Source: Megachile rotundata
Taxonomy: Eukaryota; Arthropoda; Insecta; Hymenoptera; Megachilidae
DNA length: 64,000 nt
Direction: 5' to 3'
NCBI RefSeq assembly: GCF_050947335.1
Contig: NC_134985.1
Span: 22,869,190 to 22,933,189 of the forward strand
Shown here: piece after piece, positions 39,002-51,783 of the stretch
How positions within the stretch are numbered: position 1 is the stretch's first letter
Layout of the letters: every line of letters begins with the position of its first letter
Notes under the pieces: model-generated
Told to the model about the DNA's origin: nothing
Databases searched by the model: none
What the model saw: only the letters and a program-made list of their open reading frames with translations
Made by a program: the position numbers and the translations under genes

Positions 39002-39220
39002 GATTTCGCAACCACACAGGAGATTTCTCCTGAAACAGCCAACGATCACGGGTTTCTTTTACGTTACTCCAAAGATACTCCAAAGACAGAATTCTTGAAC
39101 GTATCACGCGCGGTGATTAATTACCCACCGCGAACAAGTCGTCGATACTTTTCGGATCGCATCGACCATCGAATGGACGGGAAAGGAAAATTATTCGAGC
39201 GTGAAAATGCTGCGGAATAA
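39002..39220 (+). CDS. Hypothetical ORF, 73 aa, low confidence
   Basis: The first ATG of the frame lies near 39000 and starts MDFATTQEISPE; a longer reading from a GTG at 38978 is possible but unlikely in a eukaryote. The product is polar and mixed-charge, with no helix or domain seen. Lies between two other plus-strand ORFs. Confidence 0.12.
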   Translation, partial: DFATTQEISPETANDHGFLLRYSKDTPKTEFLNVSRAVINYPPRTSRRYFSDRIDHRMDGKGKLFERENAAE

Positions 39221-39245
39221 ATTACGGCAGTAGCGTTAACGCGAA

Positions 39246-39551
39246 ATGATCGAAATATACTCGAAGTCGGGAGCTAGATCGGAACAAGATGGGAAACTAA
39301 CAGAGAAATTAAATGATCCGACAGCGAACGACCTAGAACGGCCTTCCGACCATCGCGGTCACGCAATGGCGGATCAACCGATACGAGTAGAAGGCAGTTA
39401 CTATTTAAAACGATGCCAATCCTGCTGTTATATTTTTTATTGGACACGGTGGGAAAAACACTTGGACGAGGAGCTCGGTAAAATTTACGAGCCTTTACGC
39501 GACAAAGTGGCGTTACGCGAATCTCTCGACATTCCGAGGATGCCAGTGTAG
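39246..39551 (+). CDS. Hypothetical ORF, 101 aa, low confidence
   Basis: ATG at 39246, stop TAG at 39549-39551. Polar N-terminal half, then YYLKRCQSCCYIFYW with a CxxCC cluster (about residues 57-61), then an acidic helical stretch containing WEKHLDEELGKIYEPLRDK. The composition is more protein-like than that of most frames here. No homolog recognised and no polyadenylation signal is evident right after it. It could be a taxon-restricted gene, an exon, or chance. Confidence 0.18.
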   Translation: MIEIYSKSGARSEQDGKLTEKLNDPTANDLERPSDHRGHAMADQPIRVEGSYYLKRCQSCCYIFYWTRWEKHLDEELGKIYEPLRDKVALRESLDIPRMPV

Positions 39552-40541
39552 AATGCGCGTTGAAAAATGGGACCACGAGAAAATTCATGTCGCAGCTTTA
39601 AAATAACCCTCTATTCGATTTGTTTGGTAAAAGTTCTTTATTTGGGAACGGGTTATCCCGTCGTTCTATGTATAATAACCTAAGTTCGGTGGTCAAAATT
39701 CGCGTCGAATTCGCGTCGAATTAGCGTGTAAAGAAATTAACACGGAAAACACGGAGAACACGGGGAGAGAATCGGTTTTGCGAAAAAGGAACGACGTAAA
39801 TACGTGATAAATTGTCGGAAAAAGCCAGATGCACGATAAGGGCACGGTTAAGGTATAAATCGTCGCAGGTACAATGCCAACAACGCCACGATGAATGTTT
39901 AACAAGGGTGTCTGAGTGGATTTCGCGGTCGTGATCGGAAGCGGAGCTCTTTTTCTCTCGTTGCGCGTGCAAAAGCTGCGCGGAACAGCCTTAACCTAAT
40001 TAAGGAAGACCGGTGTAAATCACGCGGCGCGGAGAAAGCGATGACGAGAGATAAAGGCACGAGCGAACAGCGAAGAAACCGACTTCGCTTCAACGAGGAT
40101 TCGTTTGCTTCTCTTCTTCCTTTCTTCGTCGAAGCGTACAATGTGTCTTCGCGAAGAGAAGCGGTTAAGGACGAGATCCACTTTTTAAAGGACACGGAAG
40201 AGAATTCCAATTAAATTCGTCGAATCCGAAGCTCGTTGGATAGGCATACGGTCTTTCTTTTTACCACTCGATAAAAGATATCTGATATCTGTGTTTCGAC
40301 GGTTATACGTTTTCTGCGACGCAGCCGACCAATTTGATTTTTCCGTTAACGTAGAAAATCGCAAATTATTGAGGTCTAAAGGATCTAAAGGACGTTAACG
40401 AAAAAGGTTGAAAAAAGAAATCCGACAGGTGGGAGGGAATAATTGTCGGAGAGCGCGAATCTTCGAGCGGATCGAGCAGCTGAAATACGCGGTCGTGTCG
40501 CGCGACGCGTGACCGCGCGCGTTCGCTCGACCGTCTATCCG

Positions 40542-40576
40542 CCGCGCCACTCCGCGCCACTCCGCGCCACGCCGCG
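40542..40576. repeat. 10-bp tandem repeat CCGCGCCACT
   Basis: Three copies of a GC-rich 10-bp unit, the last one altered. Confidence 0.9.
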
Positions 40577-41029
40577 TTTACGCCAACCGACAACCGAGAG
40601 ACGTTTTTGTTGGCCGCGTGCAAGTCGCGCTCTACGAAACAGAGAAAGAAGTCATCTCGTACGAAAGTAAGACGGTCGCTCGCGTTTTACCCTCCTGGCC
40701 AACCTCCGCTCGGATATCGGCTCGGAAGAGGGAAAGCACGTGCTTTGGAAACACGCGCGGACAAAAATACTACGAAATCGGTCCTCTTCCCGCAGGAAAC
40801 GGTGAATCAAAGAGACAGCCGTTTCGGGGGATGTTTTCGTAACGACTTCATCTACCCTTTCCTGACCCCTCGGACATCAAGCGCCACATCGAAACTTTCT
40901 TCCACGATTAAATACTTCAAATACGTTCTCGCCATTTTCACGCTCTCGATCCCGATCGTTTGATATCCTTGAAAATTCATTTCATCGACGTTGCAACCCG
41001 TTCAGAGCACAGATGTTAAATCGTTCGAG

Positions 41030-41190
41030 AATTTCTCTAATCAATTACAAATCGATGTACTTTAATTAACGCGTGCCGCGATCGATCCAAGATAAAAGAC
41101 AACCAAGTAGAGAAAATAGCATCGAAATCATGAATACGGCATACGGATTGCCAAAACGCCGTATCTTAATTACCCATTTATACGCAATCA
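41030..41190. promoter_or_regulatory. AT-rich homeodomain-type block
   Basis: CTAATCAATTACAAATCGATG, CTTTAATTAACG, AATCATGAATACGG and CTTAATTACCCATTTATACGC lie in about 160 bp. Motif density suggests an enhancer; no test is possible here. Confidence 0.22.
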
Positions 41191-42615
41191 TCCGGTTCTT
41201 CGCTGAATAATATATATAAGAGGATCTGTTACTTCCATTTTTACTAGTTGGAATATTCTATTCGATCGAATACCGGTTGTATCTAATTTTGTCGTACGAT
41301 TTAACGATACGAATCGCGAACGTTTCCAATTAGTAGTACAAATTGATTATAAAGCGGAGCGAGCCGCCCCGGCTGTCGAATCTCTCGTTATCGGACGTCG
41401 TTGGCGCACGATCAAGAAATTATCTCGCTTATTTGAATCTTTTGGTGCTTATTAACATTTGCAAACAAACAAGAACCATAATTTCAAACGCGATAAGACG
41501 ACATTAACGATGCTGTTCGATCGACGACCTACGAAATAACTTGATTCGGCAGAACGACGTACACGTTTCACGTAATTACGTGGAACGTCAGTCAATCAAC
41601 GCGAAATAGCCACTTTCGTCCATCGATAATATCTCGCTAACTGTCGATCTGTACACGTGGAACGAATCGTGGCGAGTGAAATTTACTCGTTGGCGAAATC
41701 GATATTAACGAGAGATAAACGGGACGAATGGCTCAGCGAAAACAACGAAATTTATTATTCGAGGGTCGGACGGTAGTGCCGAGTCGATCGTGACCCCGAC
41801 CTATCTAACATATTCGATAGTATTTCGACTAAACGTAAAAATATCGATTTTGGTGGAAAAACGTTTGATTCGATACGGTATAAGAGCGTTTCTACAGAAG
41901 GGAAGATAGCGGTTACGAAATCTCGTGCACGACAGCCTCTCGAGAATCTTTTGCTCGTTGATCGATAAAACCGCGCGTAACTAGATGAACGATTACGTTA
42001 GGAGAAGGTGTTAACAGCGACAGCGACAGCGACGGCCGGGTTTACTCGTAACGAGTGAGTCGGGCAAGCTAAGCACAGCGAAAATAAAACGGCACCGACA
42101 CATCGCGGTCGCGTCGCCACGGTAATAATGCCAAGATTAATTTCTCCTGAGGCCGCTCTACACGACGGATCGTGTACAATTATCTACTCGGAACCGATGA
42201 CCAACAAAAATCTCCCTTTTTTTCCGCCAGTATCGAGCATTATACATACATTCGAAGAACATAATTTACCCAACTTCTTCGATCTAAAACATTTGTCAAC
42301 ATTCGGAAATCAACAAGTCGAATGTAGTCGAATTTAAAAAAATTTTGCTGTTTCCGTGTCACGTACGACCGATAAAAGCTCGCGTCTTCCAATATTTTTC
42401 CCCCGTTCAGAAAACAGTCGGTGCTTTTCCAGGAATACCTATCGACCTAAACAAACGTACAGGAAACAAAGAAGACGATGTCACGGCGATAAATAAAAAT
42501 CCCCTTCTCCCCGTATTAATAGCATCGAGTCGGGGCCGAGTTAAGCGACGAAAAATCTCGACTATTTCGTGAACGATGGAAAGAAAAGGGAAAGGAAAAC
42601 GGAAAGCAACAGGAA

Positions 42616-42659
42616 ACGACGAATCTTACGACGAATCTTACGACGAATCTTACGACGAA
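42616..42659. repeat. 12-bp minisatellite GAATCTTACGAC
   Basis: Three full copies plus a partial copy of a 12-bp unit, in frame with itself, giving ESYD-type repeats on plus and FVVR-type repeats on minus frames. Confidence 0.93.
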
Positions 42660-45600
42660 GGAAGAGAAGGACGGAGCGAGTGTCGTTCGCGTCCAAGAAT
42701 AAAATCGCGCGCAGATCACGAGCAAAAGGACGAAGGGCTTCTTTGCACGACCACCCGGCACGACTCGGTCCAAGCGATACGCTCCAATTTTTCGTGGATC
42801 GTCTTCGGGAAAAGATCCCCCGACCCCGACCCCGACGACTCCGACGCGATGTCGTCGGTTCGGATTTACGATCGCCGCCCGATTTAGAGACACTAGCAAC
42901 CAACTAATTGCGGCAAAACGAGCCGTCCGCGAGATTCGCCGATTATAAATGAAACTGGCAATAAAAAAAAGGAGGGCTCGACCCCCGTGTCGCAGAGTAT
43001 CGTGCGAGAGAGAAATGTTTCTTCGCGTATTCTTCAAATCTTCTTCGATTCAGCGAATCATAACGGATCATCGAATCGGAGAAAGAAAATGGAACACGAT
43101 TAACCCACGCGCGTATATGCAAAAAGCAATGTACCGTTCGATAATCGTTTACAACGTGTTCGTCTGTTAAATGGCGGGCAACTCGCGCCGCTTCGCCGCC
43201 ACGCCGTTAAAAATTGGTCAATTAAGCGGCGGCGCACAAACAAATGTCGAGCCATTACAAAAGTGCAACGCTCTTGTACCGCGGCGAACGTACGTCGCGC
43301 GGTTGACACGACGACGTTACTCACCGATCCTTCTTAAATTATGCCACCACACTTTGTCCGCTCGTGCAACTCTCGTAATAACCGTCGCTGCTTAAACGAC
43401 TTTCCTGCATACATACTATTCGTTCCTAATTCTATTTAATTCCATTTAAGTTCGTCTTACGCGCTACGGTTCTCCCTAATAGAATAATTTCCTTACTTTT
43501 CTTTCTCTGCTCTCTCCGTACCGTGGAGTGTCGAAAACAAACGAGGAGAAAATTTCGCGGTTAAAGGATCGACGCCGAATTCCCGTGGCCGTTTCTTCGA
43601 AGCTAAGCGTTGAGAAATTAAGTAATTTTCACGGGAGCCGCGCGCTTCGTAACTCACGAAAGCGAGGCATCGACTCGTAAATAATCGGTCCTCTCGTAAA
43701 ATATAATCGCGAATCGCGTGATTACAGATGGCCCAGTCGAAGCGGTACATTACCAGAAGCAACATTTACACGGCGAACGCGAGAATTTCAAAGCAATCTC
43801 GCGCTTACGGATTAATCGCTGTTGAACCAGTTACATAGGGAGCGGTGCAAAAGCGTAGGATAAATCGAAAGACGAAAGAAAAGGATCGAATCGGCGAGAA
43901 AAAGGTCGGCACGATTAAGGCGATGGAAACGATGGGTAAGATGGAAACGCGTCGGCCTCGGACAGACGAGGATGTTTCATTGAGAGTCGACGAATCCGAA
44001 GAGAGGAAGAGAAGAAACCAGTGACTGAGAAGAAGAGGAGAGCAAGGAGCGGGTGGATGTGCATTCAGGTTATTTCTGGATCGACCCAGATATCCGCCGA
44101 CATGTTTTCTTGGACCGTGCCTTTAAACTGTTTCGGATAATTAACGAATTGAATAGCGTTCGCGCGTAACCGTATTGTCCTCGATCCGACTACAAAAACT
44201 GCTTTCATTCGAAATTGATCGGCGCCTGGTCGATATCAGCCTTTCGTTCTTCGTTTCGATCGTCGATACTACGAATTTCTGTCGCGGCCAATGATTTCCT
44301 CCATGCTCGCGTTTCTATTTCTCGTCGTAAGCTCGCTCTCTTCTATCCCAGCCGAGCGAGACCGAGCGATTCGTTGTATCCGCGCGGTACCCGGACCGCG
44401 TAAGAAAGTCGCCACCGAAATATTAGTTCGCCGATAGTAGCCACCTACGTACAACGTTCGCCGTACCGCGTCGCGTTAAACGACTTTCTCTCGTTATGGA
44501 CCAATTAACCTGGAATTCGTTTGCCGAGCACGCGAATAAATTTCAATTATACGGAATTTCCGAAACAATAAGCGAGCCAAGTGGAGGGATAACGCGGCCG
44601 CGCGCGGGTAACGGTAGGCGATAAATATTCCGTGAAAACCGCTTCCGGGCGTAGCTCGGGTAGCCGAATCCCGTTCTCGCTCGCTTATCTCGCGAAATTT
44701 TTCAACGGAACTCCTCCCGCTCGAGGATAGAGGGGAGAAGCGAAACGAGCAACGTATCGAAAACGACCAGGGTTTTCGGCTGCCTGGAAGCCACAGGCTG
44801 CTGCTTAAAGTCGCCCCACCGACGATAAATTCGTCGCTTGTAAACGACAAGTACAGCTCCAGCTGTTTTTAATATCTGTCCGAGGAATCTAGCGGCGCTA
44901 AGTGCCACGAGTTAGCGTACCGTAAATGCACCGCGGTTTGGTTCGACGAACTCGCCAAAGAAACGGTGGAATCGACGAGTGCAACACCGACGAGTGGAAA
45001 AAAACTTCTTTCAAGATCGTATCCTTCGAGAATCGAACGATTCGATAATAGAATATAATTGTAAGATCGTAGCAATGTCTGTTAGGGAGAAGGAATTATA
45101 CGGGACACGAGCCGAAAGCCCGCGAGAGGAAGAATTTTTTTTAAGGAATCGAGATACCCAAAGACGATCGCCGATCATTAAAATGCATCATGCAAATGGG
45201 AGGCAAGATTTTTTCGACGTTCCTGATCCCGAACGGTCCCCGCCGCTTATTTTCGTCCTTAATTGGTATCGCGCTGCGTGGCTCGTTTAACGCTTGTTGA
45301 CCGGTTGATCGATGCATATCGTAAATGTTTATTTATAGCGGCCTGTCGGCCGGTTATGACACGAGCGATCGTAACCACATTTCCGATACTAGATTCGACG
45401 AATATTCCATTTCAACCGATTTTTAACCCAAATACTAATTTAACCGAAATACTAATACCTCGGCGTATCCATGACTCCTTGGAAATGGTAAACGAAGCGA
45501 TCGCGTTATCGAAGAGGAAGCGCGATAAATCGTCGCGAACGTAAGGTCGACGATCTTTGGTAATTTTACGATCGCGGCGAAGCTGGACAACATAATCAAG

Positions 45601-46739
45601 GCGAGGAGTGAAAGGCGCGCAAAAACTCGCGATCACGATAAACCGAACAGGAGGATTTCGCGGACAGCTTTCGTCAAGCCCGTAAAACACTTTCCTCTCG
45701 AGCGCGTTGCGTAATCCGCTCGAAAAAAGAAAAGCTCGCGTGCACGAGATCACGAACGCGCACGTGTACGTGCGTATACGTGGCAAGGTGAATCGCGTGT
45801 GGGAGTGTGGGACGCGTGGGCGGCGGCACGGCCTGTGAGTCAGCCGGCTCGGAAATACACACGCTCGCCTTCTCTCCGCCTTCTGTCCACAACAAACAAC
45901 GACGTCACCGGCCACCGATGCGCTCTGTCTCGCTCGTTTTTCTCCGATTCGCCATTTCGCCAATGTCCGAGTGTCGTCATCGATTTTCCCGACCACGCGA
46001 TCATCGATGATGCAACTCTCGAGGAAGAACGGACAAGCGGAATGTACCGCGAAGAAAAAAGCAACAATTATTGCAGCTACGATCGCCAGAGTATTTCGAC
46101 TCGTTTAACGACGGATTAAATTGTTCGACGCGAGTTGTAACAAGAAAATAAACGAGCGTACTTACTTGCGAATTACAGGGATTTTCATCCGTAATGTGTC
46201 GTGGCAATAACGTCGACGTAACGAGCGTCTACTTTCACATTGTCTTTGTTATCGTATTCGAAGGATGCGATGGTGGTTCGTTAATTTATTAACGATCGCG
46301 ACCAAGCGAATTCGAGGATAACTACTTGTAAACGATGTAGCAAAAATATGGATGACCGGTTAACTGCCGGAACGGCACAACAATTAGTATTTTTATTAGG
46401 ACACGATAATATCGTGGTAATCCAGAGACCGCGATCGGTGTTGACAAATTACGTAAGGGGAGTGAATCGAATAGCCTCGAGCGATGCAGCTGATCGTTTC
46501 AAACTGGATACGGCGCTCCCGATCGCTCTACACGGTACGGATCTTTTCTAACGTAGGTACATCGAGAAACAGATATTTCGGTTATAAACTTCGTATCGTT
46601 AGCATCGAATGACCGTTGCTCGAAACCCATGAAAGATCATATAATTTCTTGGAGATCTCGCTCGAGCGATTTATCGTCTGATCGTGTGCGCGGCGTGTCT
46701 CATCGAGAGCAGATTGCGCGAGATAATCCGTAAGCGTGC

Positions 46740-46870
46740 GATGAGTCACCGTTAAGTGGCAACCTGCGACGTCCAATTACCCGTAAGGTCACACCGTTCA
46801 ACCCCGTAGACCCCATAAAGCGATCGCATTAATTCGCCAACGAACGCTCGCCACGCCGTGCGTTTCTTAA
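46740..46870. promoter_or_regulatory. Motif cluster: FTZ-F1-like, TAAT and Hox-like sites
   Basis: ATGAGTCACC (AP-1-like TGAGTCA), CCAATTACCC, GTAAGGTCACA (extended nuclear-receptor half-site) and CCATAAAG (posterior-Hox-like) fall within 80 bp. Inference only. Confidence 0.22.
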
Positions 46871-47559
46871 TCCAGCTCGTTCCATTGTGCGGAGGCTAAT
46901 GCTGAGAAAATGGAAAGAAATTCTCGTCGAATCGGCTCGACAATGGCCCAGCCTCCTTATTACGGCGCACGCGACAATTTCGCGGGTAAATTAGCACCTG
47001 GAGACACTCGACGGTCTTGGATCGACCAACGGAGAATCGGTGAATCATAGCATCGAGTACGCGGACGAGATCGTTCTCATAAATTGCTCTTCGAATTAAT
47101 AACCGCTCGCTACGTATTGTGTCGTATGTAAGTACGCCTTCGACGTGTTCGCGATACAACGAAACCACGGTACAGGACCAGGCCAGTGGCGAGCGAGTCT
47201 GAGTCATACGACCCATCGAATTTTACTATTTCTATATGTATTATCATTACGCGCTTTAATTGTCCGATGTAAAATCCGAAGTTTCTTTCTCTCGTAATCC
47301 ACGTTTCGATTCGATGGAGCAATTAACGACTATTTATTCGCGCTATTAAATCGAAATTGTATACAATGTATTCAGATAACGCGATATCGATCGTTCGAAG
47401 TAAGAACGATGTATCGTTAGAATATTAAAATTGACGAAAGTAGGTAAAAAAGAAAATTTGTCAGATCCCTCGATCGATACCCTTAAGTAGTTTTTCGCGT
47501 GTGAGTAGAAATGAATTTTCCAAAAAAGTGAATTAAGAAGGTTGGAGGGTGTACTTCCG

Positions 47560-47700
47560 GACTCGGCAACGTTGCCCAGAGCCCAGAGACCGTATTAATC
47601 GCAGGGCGCATTAAAGAAGGTCGTTGTAGCCCCGGGCACAGGATAAATAATTACCTCTTAATTAAGCCACTCGGACCGAACATCTGTTTCTGGAGGATAT
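47560..47700. promoter_or_regulatory. Candidate enhancer block
   Basis: CGTATTAATCGC, GCGCATTAAAG, GGATAAATAATTACC and CTTAATTAAGCC lie close together between a GC-rich segment and ordinary DNA. Confidence 0.22.
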
Positions 47701-50070
47701 AATCTGCGCTCTATACTCGCGTACATATCATTCCCCTGCTTTTTTCCTTGCTCCTCTCCCTCGAAAATAAAGTCCTGATTTACGAGGTTGATCCGTGCTC
47801 GACAAGCGCTACGCCGACACCGCGACGAGGACAAATTGCGCCCGTGTTACTTCTTTTCGCATTATCGCGTGAATTATATTCGAAACTTGCCTCGCGCGCG
47901 AAAAAACATTCTCCGTGCTCGCGAAAATATTGTTTCTCTTCTTCGAGAACCATCTACACGATATTCGAACGAATGTACGGTCCTAGTACAACTCGGAAAC
48001 GAGTCGAGACGGCTATTGGACACGTTTTACAGGAGGCAGAGACGAGACACGAGAAAATCGGTGATCTATAATCGCGCAGACTCTTCGCCGACGAATGCGC
48101 ACACCTGTCTCTATCCACGTACATCGTTCTCTTGTAAATTACTCGTTCCTCCACATGCCTGTTCATTCGTTACGAACCACTTGCGTCGTAGCTATAACGC
48201 GACATAATGTGGGCAGACGCGCGATTTCATTGCTTCCCACCCACGCTATACCCATCGAACACAACGCGACCTCGTTCGTAGTTCGATTAATGCAACAATT
48301 CGCTGCAGTTACGCGAGTATGTTTCCTCTAATCTCGTAATCGCGCATTATTAACTATATTACTACTACAAATTAATATCGGGATAGGTTTTATCGGTTAT
48401 CGCGCCTCGAATGGGCGCTCTGCATTTGAATCGATTAATCGAACGTAATAGAGTCTTTACACGAGGATAGAAACGTCGTTAAAATCAACCGATGTAGTAG
48501 ATTCGAAAATGAAAATTTTGAACGGGGTTGCTCCGGAAAGGGGCTAATTTCAAGAAGGACGAGGAGGTGTACACGAGTGACCTTCGGATCGCTCGATTCC
48601 CAGAGAAACGTGCCTAAGCCTTCCGTTGCGCTGAAGGTAGCGAACAAGAAAAAAAATAGCTTTTCCTTTATTCCGACTGTTTCACGAGCTTGCAGCGACC
48701 AGTCTATTCTCTCTACGAATGTTCTGTTCGCCTTGAGGCAACCGAAATAGTGCAGACCTTGCCGGAGTCGCGAGCACGACCTCGAAAAAACGAGAACCGC
48801 GAATAACGATGGTGCTTTTGCACGGAACAGAATACGAAATATCGAAACACGAATAACGCGAATCTAAATACTCGAAAACTTGCACTTACTTCCGAACCCG
48901 TGACAATCGTACTTCCTAATAATCGCGATATACCTATGTATACGACTTTATTGTACCGATCGGATCGGAATTAAGTAACGTAGAAAATAATGTCGCTTAT
49001 TTCGAAGTGGATCTAGAATCGTAGCGGAGATCGTTGAGAATCGCAAATTAAAAATGTCTATCGAATAATCGAGATTCTAACAATAAGAAAGTAGCCATCG
49101 GCCTCCATGGCAGCGAGGCGAAACAACGAGGAGAAGCGGTTCGTGTTTATATGGCCGTTTCAACGCCAGCGGAAATTTACAGCCGACGATCGTAAAACCC
49201 GGAGATGCATTTATACGCGGGCCGATTTATATGTTTACCGCGTGCGCCGAAACCACGAAGCGAGAAGGGATTCCTGTCGAACAAGAAAGACGAGACAGAA
49301 TTATGTATGGACCAAGAAGAATCCCCGGGTCGTACGCTCGCGAACAGGAAAGAAAGCCGCTTCTCTGCTCTCGGTGGCGAAGCGCGTGTTCACCTACGAA
49401 TCATCGCCTTCGTTCCGTTCGTTATTTCGTTAGCAACGTTGTCTCTAACGATATGGAGCTGACGAACGTTCGATGCAGATAATAATCGATCAAGTTCGAT
49501 TCGAGAATTTCTTAAATCTTTCAATTTCAATATCATTCTAGCCATTTTGAAGCAGAAATTAACGCGGCACTCTACCGTTGGTGTACATCGGTTGTAGGGT
49601 GTATCGAGCCAACGCGAGTTGCTTGTGCAAAATTAAACGTCGGTTGTTTATCGGGTCCGCGCGAACGGAGAGAACGACGTTCCACTAAATTTCGGATACA
49701 AATATCACTTAACGACATCGTTACAGCCACTGATGTAACTGTGTCAGATTTCATTGGCAAATGATCTTTTGTACCGGAACGAAGATACCAACCATACCGC
49801 AGCGCCGAGAGTAGATATTAGATCGAGAAATCCCACGAACAATTATTAGGTTTCCCCGTTCAACGCCTTGACCTAGTAGTCACCGGTAGCTGCGCTCGCG
49901 TCATCGCCCGGACAGACGGGTATCGTTCGCTTCTTTTCTTTCGACCTCTCCTAACTCTTCGAACCAGGCCGAATTTTATTTTTAAATTTGACGGAATTCT
50001 GACGTGCCTAAAAAACAATCGTAATCCACTCTGCGTCCATTAGTTTGTTATCTTTCGTTGATCGAAGCCG

Positions 50071-50097
50071 TTCGATTCGATTCGATTCGATTCGATT
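50071..50097. repeat. (TTCGA)n microsatellite
   Basis: Five copies of TTCGA plus a partial one. Confidence 0.93.
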
Positions 50098-51760
50098 CCG
50101 AAACGAGTCATCGAGAAAAAATATGGTTTTCGATTTGGTCGAACGCGAGCCGATGCGAAACAGCTTTTGATCGATTGTTCTATAACGGTGCTTCACAGGG
50201 TTTTAAACTTACCGATGCTAAGTCAGCGAAGGAAAAAGTTAAGGACAATGTAGAAAAAATGAGAAAAGATATCTTTGGGTGTATACCTTTGAAGAAAGAC
50301 TCGGAAAGAAAACTCTAGAGATTAAACATTAGAGTAGGGTTTTAAGGGGAACGCAGAGGGAAACCAGAGAAATTCCAAGGAAATTGTAGGCAGAAATTTG
50401 ATCGAGAGGCAATCGCGAATAATACTATCGAATTCGTATGGTTCGATGTACTAGGACTTCGAATCGAAACGGTAAGATTAGTTCCAAGTTATAAATAATG
50501 TAATTGGTTTGCCTCCTGGTGCGAAGAGAGAAGGTGAACACCGAGTCTATGGAGAAAAATAATAAAAGAATAATCTGGTTGCGAGCGTAACTCGCTGATT
50601 TTTCGAGACACCGGTGCGACGGACGACCGTTCCTCTACGCTTCGGTTTCTTCGCTTTCTAGATACAATCGCGTACGCGGTACGTCAGGATTAACGCAACG
50701 AGCTGTCGCATTCGAGATGCGACATAGTTGGCTGCGTTATTTTTAATTGCGTCTACTTCTGCCGTGCGGCACAGCTTCGTCGAGACTAAGAATAGTCCAC
50801 GAGAATTAGAGACTTCGAGTCCCCGAAAAAAAAATTTCTTTCGAGCATTTCGGAGCCGAGATATCCTTTTAAACGTTTCCAACCTGAAATATTAAGGCTT
50901 TTTTTAACGATATATCGTTTACACGAAATATGTATAGATTACGATCGAAAAGGTTGTTAGGTTACGTTCAGATCGCGAAGATCGTGAAAAATCGAAAGAT
51001 ATATGTATAAAAAATCCTGCGAGAAAAACGAAACTCGAAGCAAGATAGTCTAGCGCGTAACGTTTCCAGCCGTCGCGTTTTTGTTCGCGCAAAAAGAAGA
51101 GAACAGTACGCGTTCCAGCGGAAAGCGGGATTTCAAGAAGCCTATCATAAAATAGTAGAAGGAATCATGGCGGTAATTAGAATTCATTGCTCGGCAGTAT
51201 GCCGCCACAGGCATCGTCGTTATTGTCCGATGAGACAAACTGGTCGGTGAATGGCGTTCGACGACTGCGATTCCAAAAGGGTAATCATTAGGATCGATCC
51301 GCGTGATGCGTTTTACACGACGATTCTGATCGTAAACGGGAAAGATCGCCGTCGTCGAGGAATCGGGAACTCGATCGCGTATCCTGATCCGGTTTCCTCT
51401 GTCTATCTAGTCGATCCTTTTCGAATCTTTTCAATTATTCCCAATAGAATCTCCTCGCCCTCTAGGACGACGCCTCTCGACCCTTTTCTCGTGTTCAACC
51501 TATTTACCGCAAACCGACGACTCACGATATTCGTTCGATAACCGCAACCAACTAACTCGTTATTACCGTTAAAGGACGAATTATCAATTGCTAGGTATAG
51601 CGATTGTTTCGTCCGTTTAATCGGCATTGCGTCGTTACGAAATCTACCAGTGAATCCTAATCCAGACTAGGCAGACGCGTAGGCGTTGTCAAATAGCAAC
51701 GAGATGCGCCTAAGCCGATGCTGCTCCGAGAACTCGGCTTAACTATTTCGGGTTGTGCGT

Positions 51761-51783
51761 GTCGACGCGACGCGACGCGACGG
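51761..51783. repeat. (GACGC)n short tandem repeat
   Basis: Three to four GACGC units, the same unit as at 30.70 kb. Confidence 0.85.

Noticed and set aside
42516..43037. 173-codon minus-strand ORF with FVVR repeats
   Set aside because: The repeat is the translation of a 12-bp minisatellite; the rest looks random.
45412..45996. 194-codon minus-strand ORF
   Set aside because: No domain, overlaps several frames on both strands, and CpG-rich DNA with few stops gives many such frames here.
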